Positions 8,675 through 17,671 of a stretch of 64,000 bases of DNA are shown here, one piece after another. Every line of letters starts with the position of its first letter. The first letter of the stretch is position 1. A model generated the notes under the pieces. That model did not search any database, was not told the origin of the DNA, and worked only from the letters and a program-made list of their open reading frames with translations. The translations under genes and the position numbers were made by a program. The stretch is from Gordonia insulae (GTDB taxonomy: Bacteria; Actinomycetota; Actinomycetes; Mycobacteriales; Mycobacteriaceae): positions 1,798,001-1,862,000 of the forward strand of contig NZ_CP033972.1 of NCBI RefSeq assembly GCF_003855095.1, read 5' to 3'.

Positions 8675-10099
8675 ATGCGCGAGATCACGAAGTTCTACAT
8701 CGACGGCCAGTGGGTGGAGCCCACCGAATTGAATCTGGTCGACGTGATCAACCCCGCCACCGAGAAGGCCGCCGGCCACGTCGCCCTCGGTACCGCAGCA
8801 GATGTCGACGCCGCCGTCGACGCAGCCCGCAAGGCGTTCACCACGTGGAGCCAGACCAGCGTCGAGGACCGGGTGAACATCCTGAACGCCGTCGTCGCCG
8901 AGTACCAGAAGCGGATGCCCGACCTCGCCGCAGCGGTCACCGAGGAGATGGGCGCTCCGAGTGGGCTGTCCAACAACGTCCAGGTGCCCATCGGATTGGC
9001 ACATCTCATGACAGCGGCGGCACAGCTGCCCACCTTCACCTTCAGTGAGGATCGCGGGACGTCGCGCATCGTCAAGGAACCGATCGGCGTCTGCGGCTTC
9101 ATCACGCCGTGGAACTGGCCGCTCAACCAGGTGATGGTCAAGGTCGCGCCGGCTCTGGCCACCGGCTGCACGATGGTTCTCAAGCCGTCCGAGATCGCAC
9201 CTTTCAGCGCGGCCATCGTCGCCGAGATCTTCGACGCCGCAGGCGTTCCCGCAGGTGTGTTCAACCTGGTCAACGGTGACGGCCCGGGCGTCGGTGCGGC
9301 CATCTCGTCGCATCCCGGCATCGACATGGTGTCGTTCACCGGCAGCACCCGTGCCGGCATCGAGGTCGCCAAGAATGCCGCACCGACGGTGAAGCGCGTC
9401 TCGCAGGAGCTCGGCGGCAAGAGCCCGAACGTGATCCTCGACGACGAGGACTTCGCAGCCAACGTCGCGGGCGGCGTCGCCGCGGTCATGATGAACTCGG
9501 GGCAGTCCTGTAACGCACCGACCCGCATGCTGGTGCCCGCGGCCCGGCTCGCGGAGGCCGCCGAGGCGGCGAAGTCGGTGCAGGACACCCTGACCGTCGG
9601 CGACCCGAGTGGCGATGTGCGCCTGGGACCGGTGGTGTCGGAGGCACAGTTCGACAAGATCCAGGGACTCATCGAGCGGGCCGTCGGCGACGGCGCGAAT
9701 GTGGTCTTCGGCGGAGCGGGCCGTCCCGATGACCTGCCGACCGGCTACTACGTGAAGCCCACGGTCTTCTCCGACGTCACCAACGACATGGAGATCGCCC
9801 GCACCGAGGTGTTCGGACCGGTGCTGGTGATGATCGGCTACGACTCGGTCGACAGCGCGGTCGAGATCGCCAACGACACCGAATACGGTCTCGCCGGCTA
9901 TGTTTCGGGTAAGGACGTCGACGAGGTGCGCAAGGTCGGGTCCCGCATCCGAGCCGGCTCCATCTCGCTGAACGGCGCTCAGCTCGATCCCGTCGCACCA
10001 TTCGGCGGCTACAAGCAGAGCGGCAACGGCCGCGAGTGGGGCGACTACGCCTTCGACGAGTTCCTCGAGGTGAAGTCGTTGCTGGGTTACGACGCCTGA
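8675..10099 (+). CDS. NAD(P)-dependent aldehyde dehydrogenase
   Basis: 474 residues from the ATG at 8675, which has a GGAGGA RBS; the frame is open upstream to 8636 without support. All ALDH superfamily marks are present: [10 protein letters not shown], the FTGSTRAG cofactor loop, the general base Glu245 in ELGGK, the nucleophile Cys279 in NSGQSCNAP, and EVFGPVL. It oxidises an aldehyde to the acid in the cytoplasm; the substrate is unknown. Alone in its transcription unit, it ends at a large hairpin shared with the convergent carotenoid oxygenase. Confidence 0.92.
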   Translation: MREITKFYIDGQWVEPTELNLVDVINPATEKAAGHVALGTAADVDAAVDAARKAFTTWSQTSVEDRVNILNAVVAEYQKRMPDLAAAVTEEMGAPSGLSNNVQVPIGLAHLMTAAAQLPTFTFSEDRGTSRIVKEPIGVCGFITPWNWPLNQVMVKVAPALATGCTMVLKPSEIAPFSAAIVAEIFDAAGVPAGVFNLVNGDGPGVGAAISSHPGIDMVSFTGSTRAGIEVAKNAAPTVKRVSQELGGKSPNVILDDEDFAANVAGGVAAVMMNSGQSCNAPTRMLVPAARLAEAAEAAKSVQDTLTVGDPSGDVRLGPVVSEAQFDKIQGLIERAVGDGANVVFGGAGRPDDLPTGYYVKPTVFSDVTNDMEIARTEVFGPVLVMIGYDSVDSAVEIANDTEYGLAGYVSGKDVDEVRKVGSRIRAGSISLNGAQLDPVAPFGGYKQSGNGREWGDYAFDEFLEVKSLLGYDA

Positions 10100-10116
10100 C
10101 CTGAGCCAGGGAAAAA

Positions 10117-10197
10117 CGCCCCGGAAAACCGCCCGCCGTGGGGCCGTCGTCGACGATCTGTCGATGGCAGCCCCACGGCGGGCGCATTTCCGGGGCG
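10117..10197. terminator. Large two-part hairpin between convergent genes
   Basis: An outer stem (10117-10127 with 10187-10197, 11 bp) is followed by a 2x2 internal loop and a perfect 15-bp inner stem (10130-10144 with 10170-10184). The 25-nt loop holds TCGTCGACGA, itself a palindrome. It sits in the 165-bp gap between the aldehyde dehydrogenase and carotenoid oxygenase genes and would end transcription from both sides. No T tract follows on either strand. Confidence 0.6.
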
Positions 10198-10235
10198 CAT
10201 TTCCGGGAGGACGGGCCCGGGCGCATTTCCGGGAG
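10184..10235. repeat. Three copies of GCGCATTTCCGGG
   Basis: The 13-mer GCGCATTTCCGGG occurs three times, starting at 10184, 10196 and 10221, overlapping the right arm of the large hairpin. The copies look like a small extragenic repeat family rather than coding sequence. No function is assigned. Confidence 0.6.
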
Positions 10236-10264
10236 AACTTGCCGTAGCGGTTACCCTGCCGTCC

Positions 10265-11674
10265 TCACTGCGCGGGCAGCCAGGTTCCGTGCAGGCCGGC
10301 GGGCACGCGGATGGGCATCCGGACGGTGGCCAGCGGTCCCGCCGCCGGGTCGTCGGCGGCGAGCACATAGAAGTACGACGTCAGGTCCGCCGGGTCCGTC
10401 CCGAACGCGCCCCAGTAGTCCTGGTCGGCGCCCGGCATGTAGATCGGCTCGCCGATGGCAACATCGGAGCGCCAACAGGTTTCGCTTCCCGTGCCGAGGT
10501 CGTGGAACCACAGGCTCTCCCGTCCCCCGACATCGCCGTCGCTCCGGCCGACGGTGGCGATCCGGGAATGCGGGCGGGTCAGCATCCGGTCGTCGACCCT
10601 CGGGAACTCGACATCGGCTCCACCGCCGAGCGTGGTGCGGGTGATGGTCCCGCGCACGGGGTCCAGCACCGCGCGCACCAACGCCGATGTGGCCGGGGCG
10701 GATTCGCGGGCGAAGGCACCCGGGTACGTCCACTCCACGTAGTCGACGGTCACCGAGTCGGCATCCGGGTTGTCGAACGCGTTCGCGAAGTGCCACACCC
10801 ACATCGGAACCGAGTCGATCCACCGGATGGCTCCCCCGTCACGCGGGACGAGCGCGATGCGGGTGCCACGGTCCGGCTGCCATTGCAGGAGGCCACCACC
10901 GGAGACCATGCCCTCGATGTCGAAGACCAACGGGCACAGGAAGAGAACCACGTACCGCGAGGTCAGCGCCATGTCGTGGATCATCAGTGGGACGTCGACG
11001 CCGTCGACCGGGGTCGGTGGTCGACGGACGAGTCCGTCCGATCCCAGCACCGACCAGGTGAGATAGGGCGCCTCGAACACGTAGTTGAAGATGACGAGCT
11101 CGCCGGTGGTCGGATCGATTTTCGGATGGGCGGTGGTCCCCGCCGGCATGGCGCCGCCGAAACTCTCGCGGCCGATCGTGGCGAGGTCGGTGCAGTCGAT
11201 CCGGTACGGCTGGTCTGATTCGGCCATGGCCAGCAGCCGACCTGCGTGCGACACGATGTTGATGTCCGGCAGCTGCCGGAACGTGCCCGCGAGGTCGGGA
11301 CCGACCTCGGCGGCCGGCGGCGTGTACCCGTCGGTGAGTCCCGACCAGATCGCGTGTCCGGCCGCCTCCTCGGCCACCACCATCGGGGTCCGGACGAATC
11401 GATTCCGGTAGTGCGCCTTTCCGTCGCCGAGCTGGAGCCGGTGGACCATGGCGTCGCCGTCGAGTGGGTAGACGTAGGAGCCGATCGGGTCGAACCGCGG
11501 ATTGGGTCCGTTGCGCAGGTAGGCCCCGGTGAGGTCGGCCGGCAACTCGCCGACGATGTCGAGGTCGTCGATGTCGACCTCGTCCCGCTGGGGCGCGAAC
11601 ACCCCGGACAGGTGGGCATGGTGTGCCATGTCGATCGGCGCCGGTCGGGCCGGCGTGGGCGAGGTGGTGGTCAT
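10265..11674 (-). CDS. Carotenoid/stilbene cleavage oxygenase (RPE65/CCD family)
   Basis: 469 residues from the ATG at 11674, which has a GAGAGG RBS; longer forms begin at 11716 or 11761. The N-terminal LSGVFAPQRDE, the RNGPNPRF segment and the YPLDGDAMVH segment are typical of the carotenoid oxygenase family, a seven-bladed propeller with four His holding Fe(II). Family members split carotenoids, apocarotenals or lignostilbenes across a double bond using O2. No carotenoid biosynthesis gene is nearby, so the substrate is open. Confidence 0.88.
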   Translation of the reverse strand: MTTTSPTPARPAPIDMAHHAHLSGVFAPQRDEVDIDDLDIVGELPADLTGAYLRNGPNPRFDPIGSYVYPLDGDAMVHRLQLGDGKAHYRNRFVRTPMVVAEEAAGHAIWSGLTDGYTPPAAEVGPDLAGTFRQLPDINIVSHAGRLLAMAESDQPYRIDCTDLATIGRESFGGAMPAGTTAHPKIDPTTGELVIFNYVFEAPYLTWSVLGSDGLVRRPPTPVDGVDVPLMIHDMALTSRYVVLFLCPLVFDIEGMVSGGGLLQWQPDRGTRIALVPRDGGAIRWIDSVPMWVWHFANAFDNPDADSVTVDYVEWTYPGAFARESAPATSALVRAVLDPVRGTITRTTLGGGADVEFPRVDDRMLTRPHSRIATVGRSDGDVGGRESLWFHDLGTGSETCWRSDVAIGEPIYMPGADQDYWGAFGTDPADLTSYFYVLAADDPAAGPLATVRMPIRVPAGLHGTWLPAQ

Positions 11675-11808
11675 CGGTGGCTGCCTCTCGGGACGTTTCA
11701 CGCGGGAGGTGCTCATCCCGCGCCGTGATCCCAGAATGCGCCTCCCTGTGCCCGCAGACATCCGCGTTCCGACGTAGATTCCTGTGCCACCCGACGCAGG
11801 CCCGCGGG

Positions 11809-13011
11809 TCAGCAGCCTCCGGTCGGCCGTCCCGCGAAGCGCTCGTTGAGGAAGATCGCCGCGTCCCGCTCGAACGGGATGAACGCCGTGCTGTGCGAAT
11901 CACCGCCGTAGCGATGGAATTGCGTCGGCACTCCCTGCGCACAATACCGACGGGCCAGTCCCGCGACGTCGGCGGTGACCATCACTCCGTCACCGATCGA
12001 ATCCTTTTGTCCCACACCGAGCATCATCGGCACGCGGGGTCGGCCCACCGAGCCCATGACGTTGCGGGCGATGGCTGCCCGGACCGACGGGACCTGCAGA
12101 AAGCCCCGGTAGGGCGCACGGACCATCTGGCCGTCGGTGAGACCTGGATAGTCAGCGGCGAAGTCGATGATGCACTGGTTGCTCACGGTGTTGACCAGCC
12201 TCAGCCCGTACGGGGACAGGAACGACGAGAGATCGAGGCCGTAGGCACGTTGATAGGCGACGACCAGTGCAGGCATCACCCCAGCCCAGTCCTTGCTACC
12301 GCTGATGTAGGGCAGGTTGTGCGCCAGGTTCACGGGGACCCCACCGGCCGCCGCGCCGACGATCGCGAGTTCCGGTGCGTACTTCGGTGCCAGTTCGGCG
12401 GCGAAACCGGTGGGCACCGACCCACCCGAGTAGCCGACCATCCCGACCGGAGTGGACCGTGGCACACGCAGCACCGACTCGGCGGCGCGGATCCCGTCGA
12501 GGGCGAGATGACCGGACTGTCGACCGATCGTCCACTCCTGTTGCTGTCCTTCGTAGTCCGGGACGACGACGGTGTAGCCGGCCGCGAGATACCCGCCGAT
12601 CGCGATCTCCTCGAACTGCCCGGCCCGACTGGGCTTGTTGCCCTGCAGCGTGTAGGACGGGTCGCATTGTGGACCGAGCGCGTCGTAGGCCATGTGGAAG
12701 GAGACGATGCGCCCGTTGGCCGTCGCGGGCCGAAGTATCGTCGTCATCCCGGCAATCGGTGCGCCGAGGTCGTCGTTGCTGCGGTAGAGCACCTGGGTCG
12801 CGGTGACGGGGACCGTGACACCCGACGTCACGAACGCCACCGGCCGGGTCCGCAGGACCGCGCCCGGACGCGCAGCGGCGAGATCGGCACCCGGCCGATA
12901 GAACGGATCCGCACTCGGTAGCGGCGTCGCCTGCGCCACGGATGGCGTCGACACCACTCCGCAGATCAACGCGAAGGCCGCACCGACCACCAACAGACAA
13001 CGTCGTATCAC
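11809..13011 (-). CDS. Secreted lipase, LIP family
   Basis: 400 residues from the GTG at 13011, preceded by AGGAG. Residues 1-30 are a signal peptide (RRC, hydrophobic core, cut near AQA-TP). The mature protein has the secretory lipase (pfam LIP) pattern: ADPFYRP near the start, SFHMAYDALG, the VPDYEGQ segment, GYSGGS with nucleophile Ser195, and a late Asp and His (KDSIGD, GGDSHST). Family members hydrolyse triacylglycerols or other lipids outside the cell. The open frame reaches 13137 but has no RBS there. Confidence 0.86.
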   Translation of the reverse strand: MIRRCLLVVGAAFALICGVVSTPSVAQATPLPSADPFYRPGADLAAARPGAVLRTRPVAFVTSGVTVPVTATQVLYRSNDDLGAPIAGMTTILRPATANGRIVSFHMAYDALGPQCDPSYTLQGNKPSRAGQFEEIAIGGYLAAGYTVVVPDYEGQQQEWTIGRQSGHLALDGIRAAESVLRVPRSTPVGMVGYSGGSVPTGFAAELAPKYAPELAIVGAAAGGVPVNLAHNLPYISGSKDWAGVMPALVVAYQRAYGLDLSSFLSPYGLRLVNTVSNQCIIDFAADYPGLTDGQMVRAPYRGFLQVPSVRAAIARNVMGSVGRPRVPMMLGVGQKDSIGDGVMVTADVAGLARRYCAQGVPTQFHRYGGDSHSTAFIPFERDAAIFLNERFAGRPTGGC

Positions 13012-13151
13012 TGCGGTCTCCTGTTTTCTCGCGCCGCGTCGATCACAGCGTTCCGAAGGCAAACTTGCCACACACGCGCCGGGTTTGCCCGAGAACGGAC
13101 GGGCGACCCGGCCGATCGACGAATCCGCCCACCTCACAGGGATTTCACAGG

Positions 13152-13198
13152 TGTCGTCGGAGGCCAGATCTGTAACAGCCGGCCCCCCTCCGACGACA
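13152..13198. promoter_or_regulatory. 12-bp inverted repeat upstream of the mycolyltransferase
   Basis: TGTCGTCGGAGG (13152-13163) and CCTCCGACGACA (13187-13198) are perfect reverse complements over a 23-nt spacer, in the gap between divergent lipase and mycolyltransferase genes. It may be a regulator site or an mRNA leader hairpin; the regulator is unknown. Confidence 0.45.
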
Positions 13199-13272
13199 GA
13201 TCACACAGCACGGACGACTATGCGTCGGATGACCGTGCGTCGGGGGAAATCACGAATGACTTCAGGAGTCCT

Positions 13273-14799
13273 ATGTCCACGCCACCGGAATCCCCGGATT
13301 CGAACTTGATCGCCGATGGATGGCAGGTGGCGCCCGACGCCGCCGACGTCACACCGGATCGGCCTGCGGGCCGCAGCGGTCGACGACGCCTTGCCGGTGT
13401 CGCCATCGTCGTGGCGCTGAGCCTCGGCCTGTTCGGCATCAGTTCGCTGATCTCCGGTGGCAACGAGGCGTCGGCGCTGACCGGCCACCCGGAGGTCCTG
13501 CGGAAGGGCTGCACCTGGGACAAGTCCGGCAACTACGTCCAGAACTGCAAGGTCTGGTCGCAGTCGCAGAACAAATACGTGATCGTCCAGATCCGCGCGT
13601 CGAGCGGCAGCGACAACGGCGTCTATCTGCTCGACGGCATGCGCGCCAGCGAGGAACGCTCCGCGTGGACCACCGACGTGCAGGCCGCGAAGGTCTATGA
13701 CGCCAAGAGCGACACCACCTTGGTCATGCCGGTGGGTGGCGCGTCGTCGTTCTACACCGACTGGGATGCGGGCGCGGGTGACAAGAACACCACCATCAAG
13801 GAAGAGACTTTCCTCACCGACGAGCTACCCGACTATCTCGCCGAGAACTTCGGTGTGAGCAAGAACAACAACGCGATCATCGGTCTGTCGATGTCCGGTG
13901 GACCGGCCGTCACCCTCGCCGAGCGGCACCCCGAGCAGTTCAAGGTGGTGCAGGCGATGTCCGGGTACTACCAGACCGACAACCCGCTGGGCGCACTCGG
14001 CGTGTTCGGATCGCAGACGTTGGTGTCGAACTACACCAACGGCATCGTCAACATGTGGGGCCAGCCCGGCAGCCAGCGATGGACGGACAACGATCCGTCG
14101 AAGAACGTCAACAAGCTCAAGGAGAACGGCCAGACCCTGATCATCTCGTCGGGCAACGGATTCCTCACCCCGAGCGAGATGGCCAAACTGTCGCAGCAGG
14201 ATCAGATCAGCGCGATGGCGCTGGAGATCCTCTCGGCGGTCTCCACGGTCCTCATGCAATTGCAGGCCGCCCAGTCCGGCGCATCGGTGATCTCGCTGCC
14301 CAACTACGGCGGGCACACCTGGGAGAACTGGGGACGCGGACTCGCCGACGGCAAGGATCACGTCCTGGAGGCGTTGCGGGCGACACCGCCGGTCACCGAC
14401 AAGGTGCAGGTCGTCAACGCGTCGGGAAGCCCGGAACCCGAGGGCGCCGCCAAGGCCACCCAGGCGGCTCTGGTCGCCGCGAAGGCCTCACCGGCCTTGA
14501 CGCCGGAGGTCCTGGCGGCGACGACCGAGGCATCCGAGTCGGCATCATCGTCGGTGTCATCGACGACGAGCACCGAGTCGAGCGAGGCGCCCACGTCTGC
14601 GGTCGACGCGATCCCGTCGACCGACGCCGGCACGAGCGTCCCCGCCGCGCCGACCGACGTGAGCGCAGATCCCGCGACGACCGCCCCGCAGACCTCGGAG
14701 GCACCGTCGGCCATCGAGACGCAGGTTCCCACGACGTCGTCGTCGACTGTTCCCGACCCGAGCGCGCCGGTCGCACCGACCACCACGCCCGCACCCTGA
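13273..14799 (+). CDS. Membrane-anchored antigen 85-type mycolyltransferase with long tail
   Basis: 508 residues, ATG start with AGGAG RBS. A cytosolic N-terminus of about 38 residues is followed by one hydrophobic helix (41-60), so the protein is probably anchored with the catalytic domain outside. The alpha/beta-hydrolase esterase domain (about 70-395) has the GLSMSGG nucleophile (Ser206), a YLLDGMRA segment and a late His in YGGHTWENW, the antigen 85/corynomycolyltransferase pattern. Such enzymes transfer mycolic acids from trehalose monomycolate to trehalose or arabinogalactan. The last 110 residues are Ala/Ser/Thr/Pro-rich and look like a wall-spanning linker. Confidence 0.85.
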   Translation: MSTPPESPDSNLIADGWQVAPDAADVTPDRPAGRSGRRRLAGVAIVVALSLGLFGISSLISGGNEASALTGHPEVLRKGCTWDKSGNYVQNCKVWSQSQNKYVIVQIRASSGSDNGVYLLDGMRASEERSAWTTDVQAAKVYDAKSDTTLVMPVGGASSFYTDWDAGAGDKNTTIKEETFLTDELPDYLAENFGVSKNNNAIIGLSMSGGPAVTLAERHPEQFKVVQAMSGYYQTDNPLGALGVFGSQTLVSNYTNGIVNMWGQPGSQRWTDNDPSKNVNKLKENGQTLIISSGNGFLTPSEMAKLSQQDQISAMALEILSAVSTVLMQLQAAQSGASVISLPNYGGHTWENWGRGLADGKDHVLEALRATPPVTDKVQVVNASGSPEPEGAAKATQAALVAAKASPALTPEVLAATTEASESASSSVSSTTSTESSEAPTSAVDAIPSTDAGTSVPAAPTDVSADPATTAPQTSEAPSAIETQVPTTSSSTVPDPSAPVAPTTTPAP

Positions 14800-14804
14800 G
14801 ATCA

Positions 14805-14834
14805 CCGTCCGCGGCCGGCATCGGCCGCGGACGG
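14805..14834. terminator. 12-bp GC-rich terminator hairpin
   Basis: CCGTCCGCGGCC (14805-14816) pairs perfectly with GGCCGCGGACGG (14823-14834) over a 6-nt loop, in the 39-bp gap between convergent mycolyltransferase and lipase genes. A bidirectional, T-tract-less terminator of the kind common in actinobacteria. Confidence 0.75.
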
Positions 14835-14838
14835 CCGG

Positions 14839-15708
14839 TCAGGTGCGTTGCGTGTGCCCGGTCAGCCAGTCGGTCACCTCGGCGAGCACCTCATCCTGCT
14901 CGGGCTCGTTGAAGATCTCGTGGTACAGGCCCTGGTAGATCACCAACGTCTTGTCGGTGGAGCCGGCCAGCCGTTCCACCATCTCGCTCCCGGCGGGACT
15001 GGTGAGAGCGTCGGCGCTGCCGTGCATGACCAGCAGTGGTAGCCGTAGACCGGGCAGGCGGCGCGGAAACGACTGCATCGTGGACAGCATCGCGGCGCCG
15101 AGCACGGCCGGGATCTTGCCACGCGTGACCAGTGGGTCGGCGTCGTAGTCGGCCACCACCTGCGGATCGCGCGAGATGCTGGCGGAATTCAACGCGGTGG
15201 TCGGCAGGCCGGGTGCGACGCGGGCGAGCAGCGGTGCCAACTTGATCGCGATCGGCGACAGATCGTCGCCGGGCACGACGGCCGCACCGGACAGCACCAG
15301 GCCGCTCAGTCGATCCTGATGGTCGAGCGCATAGTCGAGAGCGATACAGCCGCCCATGCTGTGGCCGATCAGGAAGGTCGGCCGCGCCGGCGATTCGCCC
15401 GCCGTTTCGTCGTCGGAGACCTCGCCGACGATTCTGTCGAGGTCGTCGGTGAAGTCCGAGAATCGTTGCACACGTAGCCGTTTGCCGCCTGACCGACCGT
15501 GCCCCACGTGGTCGGGTACCGCGACCAGATAGCCTGCGTCGACCAGTCGTGCCACGACATGCCGATAGCGGCGACCGTGTTCGCCGAGGCCGTGCGCGAT
15601 CACGACGCTCCCCCGGACATCGCCGTCGGGCCGGCTCACGTCATAGGTGATCGTCTCGCCGTGCCGGCCCTGAAATGACCGCTCTTCCACTGCCATACCC
15701 GTCATCAT
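14839..15708 (-). CDS. Monoacylglycerol lipase-like alpha/beta-hydrolase
   Basis: 289 residues. Serine aminopeptidase/Hydrolase_4 pattern as in bacterial monoacylglycerol lipase: VVIAHGLGEHGRRY, the PDHVGHGRSGG loop, the nucleophile Ser117 in GHSMGG, a PLLVMHGSAD strand carrying the Asp and a LYHEIFNE His. No signal peptide. It would release fatty acid from monoacylglycerols or related lipids. Start at 15708 or at the ATG four codons downstream (15696). It ends just after a shared terminator. Confidence 0.85.
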   Translation of the reverse strand: MMTGMAVEERSFQGRHGETITYDVSRPDGDVRGSVVIAHGLGEHGRRYRHVVARLVDAGYLVAVPDHVGHGRSGGKRLRVQRFSDFTDDLDRIVGEVSDDETAGESPARPTFLIGHSMGGCIALDYALDHQDRLSGLVLSGAAVVPGDDLSPIAIKLAPLLARVAPGLPTTALNSASISRDPQVVADYDADPLVTRGKIPAVLGAAMLSTMQSFPRRLPGLRLPLLVMHGSADALTSPAGSEMVERLAGSTDKTLVIYQGLYHEIFNEPEQDEVLAEVTDWLTGHTQRT

Positions 15709-15717
15709 CGCCCCCGA

Positions 15718-16125
15718 TCAGCTGAGTAGTCCGAGTCGCGAGGCGACGCTGCGGCCCGCGGACTCGATCGCGCCGAGCGGACGCATCGCGGCTTCCCCGA
15801 TCCCGACGAGGATCTCCACCCGCCCCACCACTCGTTCGAGCCGGTCGACCACGTCGACCATCGCGACGACCGTCGAGTCGACCTGGTCCAGCGTTCCGGA
15901 CAGCCGCGACAATGTGCTGTCGAGCGTGTCGATCGCACCGTCGAGGCCACCGATGGTCTTGTTCATGTCGACCAGCACGTCACCGAGGTCCACGAGGATG
16001 CTCTCGACCTGGTCCACCGTGACGTCGGCGTTCAGCGCCGCCTGCGCGAGCTTCTTGAATCGTTGCCGCTCCTGCGGTCGGTCGTCACTGCCGGTTCCCC
16101 GATTCCCGATATCTCTGTCCGCCAT
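15718..16125 (-). CDS. Small coiled-coil protein, function unknown
   Basis: 135 residues from the ATG at 16125; the frame is open to 16203 but that would overlap the pirin promoter. After a polar N-terminus, residues 25-110 carry long heptad patterns (VDQVESILVDLGDVLVDM and LDGAIDTLDSTLSRLSGTL), suggesting a helical coiled coil. No membrane segment and no recognised family. It lies 9 bp upstream of the lipase gene, so they may form an operon. Confidence 0.6.
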   Translation of the reverse strand: MADRDIGNRGTGSDDRPQERQRFKKLAQAALNADVTVDQVESILVDLGDVLVDMNKTIGGLDGAIDTLDSTLSRLSGTLDQVDSTVVAMVDVVDRLERVVGRVEILVGIGEAAMRPLGAIESAGRSVASRLGLLS

Positions 16126-16195
16126 GTCCCGATTATCACCGGTCGGCGACCTCCACCGGGGAATACCGCCGAAGCGCCGTCGGTTGGATGCGGTA

Positions 16196-16213
16196 TAGCT
16201 CAAAATTGAGCTA
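16196..16213. promoter_or_regulatory. Palindromic operator of the pirin-MarR operon
   Basis: TAGCTCAA-AA-TTGAGCTA is an inverted repeat with 8-bp arms and a 2-bp spacer, ending 16 bp before the pirin ATG and just upstream of its RBS. MarR regulators bind palindromes of this size, and a MarR gene lies second in the operon, so autoregulation is the likely reading. Confidence 0.6.
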
Positions 16214-16229
16214 CCGAGAGGAGCCCATC

Positions 16230-17201
16230 ATGCCCGCTGTCTCCGCCGACACATTGACCCTGCCGCGGTTGCGCGCCGCCACACCCGACCAGACCGAACG
16301 GCCGGTGAAGTCGGTGACCACCGGCCCCCGCGGCTTCGAGGGCGAGGGATTTCCCGTGGTCCGGGCGTTCGCCGGCGTGTCGAGTGCCGACCTCGATCCG
16401 TTCGTCCACATGGATCAGATGGGTGAGGTCGACTATGAGCCCGGCGAGCCGAAGGGCACGTCGTGGCATCCGCATCGCGGGTTCGAGACCGTGACCTACA
16501 TGATCGACGGTCGCTTCCAGCACCAGGATTCGACCGGTGGTGGCGGCCTGATCGAGAATGGGGCAACGCAATGGATGACCGCGGGCGCCGGCATCCTGCA
16601 CATCGAGACGCCGCCCGCCGAACTCGTCGACTCCGGCGGCCTCTTCCACGGCATCCAGCTGTGGGTGAACCTGCCGGCCGCGGACAAGTTCATCACGCCC
16701 AAGTACCAGAACCTCGAGGGCGGCCAGGCCGCGCTGCTGACCACCGACGACGCCGGCGCGCTGATCCGCATCATCGCCGGAGAGGTCGAGGGTAACGCGG
16801 GTCCGGGGTCCACCCACACACCGATCACGTTCGCGCACGCCACCGTCACACCCGGCGCGCGGCTGTCGATGCCGTGGCGCCCGGACTTCAACGCACTGGT
16901 CTACGTGCTGTCGGGACGGGGCACGGTCGGCCCCGACGCCCGGCCTGTCCAGCAGGGACAACTCGTCGTGTTCGGCAAGGGCGATCGGATCACCGCGACC
17001 GCCGACGCCGGTCAGGACTCGAACCGTCCCGCACTGGAGTTGCTGGTTCTCGGTGGTCGGCCCATCCGCGAGCCGGTCTTCCAGTACGGACCGTTCGTGA
17101 TGAACACCAAGCAGCAGCTCGTCGAGGCCATCGAGGACTTCAATGCCGGGCGGCTCGGGGTCATCCCGCCGGATGCGCTGATGCCGCATACGTCGCGGTG
17201 A
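16230..17201 (+). CDS. Pirin family protein
   Basis: 323 residues from the ATG at 16230 with a GAGAGGAG RBS. Bicupin pirin: the N-terminal cupin holds HPHRGFETVTYMIDG, the metal-binding His pair, followed by the QWMTAGAGILHIE motif. The C-terminal cupin has LVYVLSGRGTVG and ends in the pirin consensus around REPVFQYGPFVMN. Pirins are iron-binding proteins; some are quercetinases, others redox-sensing regulators. First gene of an operon with a MarR regulator and a second pirin. Confidence 0.92.
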   Translation: MPAVSADTLTLPRLRAATPDQTERPVKSVTTGPRGFEGEGFPVVRAFAGVSSADLDPFVHMDQMGEVDYEPGEPKGTSWHPHRGFETVTYMIDGRFQHQDSTGGGGLIENGATQWMTAGAGILHIETPPAELVDSGGLFHGIQLWVNLPAADKFITPKYQNLEGGQAALLTTDDAGALIRIIAGEVEGNAGPGSTHTPITFAHATVTPGARLSMPWRPDFNALVYVLSGRGTVGPDARPVQQGQLVVFGKGDRITATADAGQDSNRPALELLVLGGRPIREPVFQYGPFVMNTKQQLVEAIEDFNAGRLGVIPPDALMPHTSR

Positions 17202-17671
17202 GTCGAACCACCCCCGACCCGCGTCGCGACGCCTGGCAGGTCTTCATCGAGACCAGCGCTCGCCTTCAGACCGTCCTCGACGACGATCTGAGGGCGAGCG
17301 CCGGCATGTCTCTCGCGGACTACCAGGTGCTCATGCTGCTCCACGATGCCCCGGGACGTCGGCTACGGATGCGCGAACTCTCGGAACGGCTGGTGTTCTC
17401 GACGTCGAGGCTGTCGTACCAGATCGACACCCTCGTGCGCCGCGACTGGCTGTGCCGTGAGCGGGCCGACGAGGACCGCCGCGGGAGTTATGCGGTTCTC
17501 ACCCCCGGCGGCACGGATGCGTTCCGAGCGGCGGCACGCGATCACGCCCGCTGCGTGAGCGCACTGTTCGTCGACGCCCTGACCGAGGAGGACGGTATGG
17601 CCTTGTCCGACATCATGTCCCGGCTGTCCGACCATCTCACTTCCGAACAGGCACACGGAGCGAGACGATGA
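17198..17671 (+). CDS. MarR family transcriptional regulator
   Basis: 157 residues from a GTG that overlaps the pirin stop (GTGA), without its own RBS, so translation is coupled. Winged helix-turn-helix: LADYQVLMLLHDAPGRRLRMRELSERL is the recognition region, SRLSYQIDTLVRRDWLCRE the wing-leading helix, and DRRGSYAVLTPGG the beta wing with its DxRxxxV/LTxxG signature. It probably represses its own operon through the palindrome at 16196-16213. The ligand is unknown; aromatic or oxidised compounds are common for pirin-linked MarR proteins. Confidence 0.88.
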   Translation: MSRTTPDPRRDAWQVFIETSARLQTVLDDDLRASAGMSLADYQVLMLLHDAPGRRLRMRELSERLVFSTSRLSYQIDTLVRRDWLCRERADEDRRGSYAVLTPGGTDAFRAAARDHARCVSALFVDALTEEDGMALSDIMSRLSDHLTSEQAHGARR

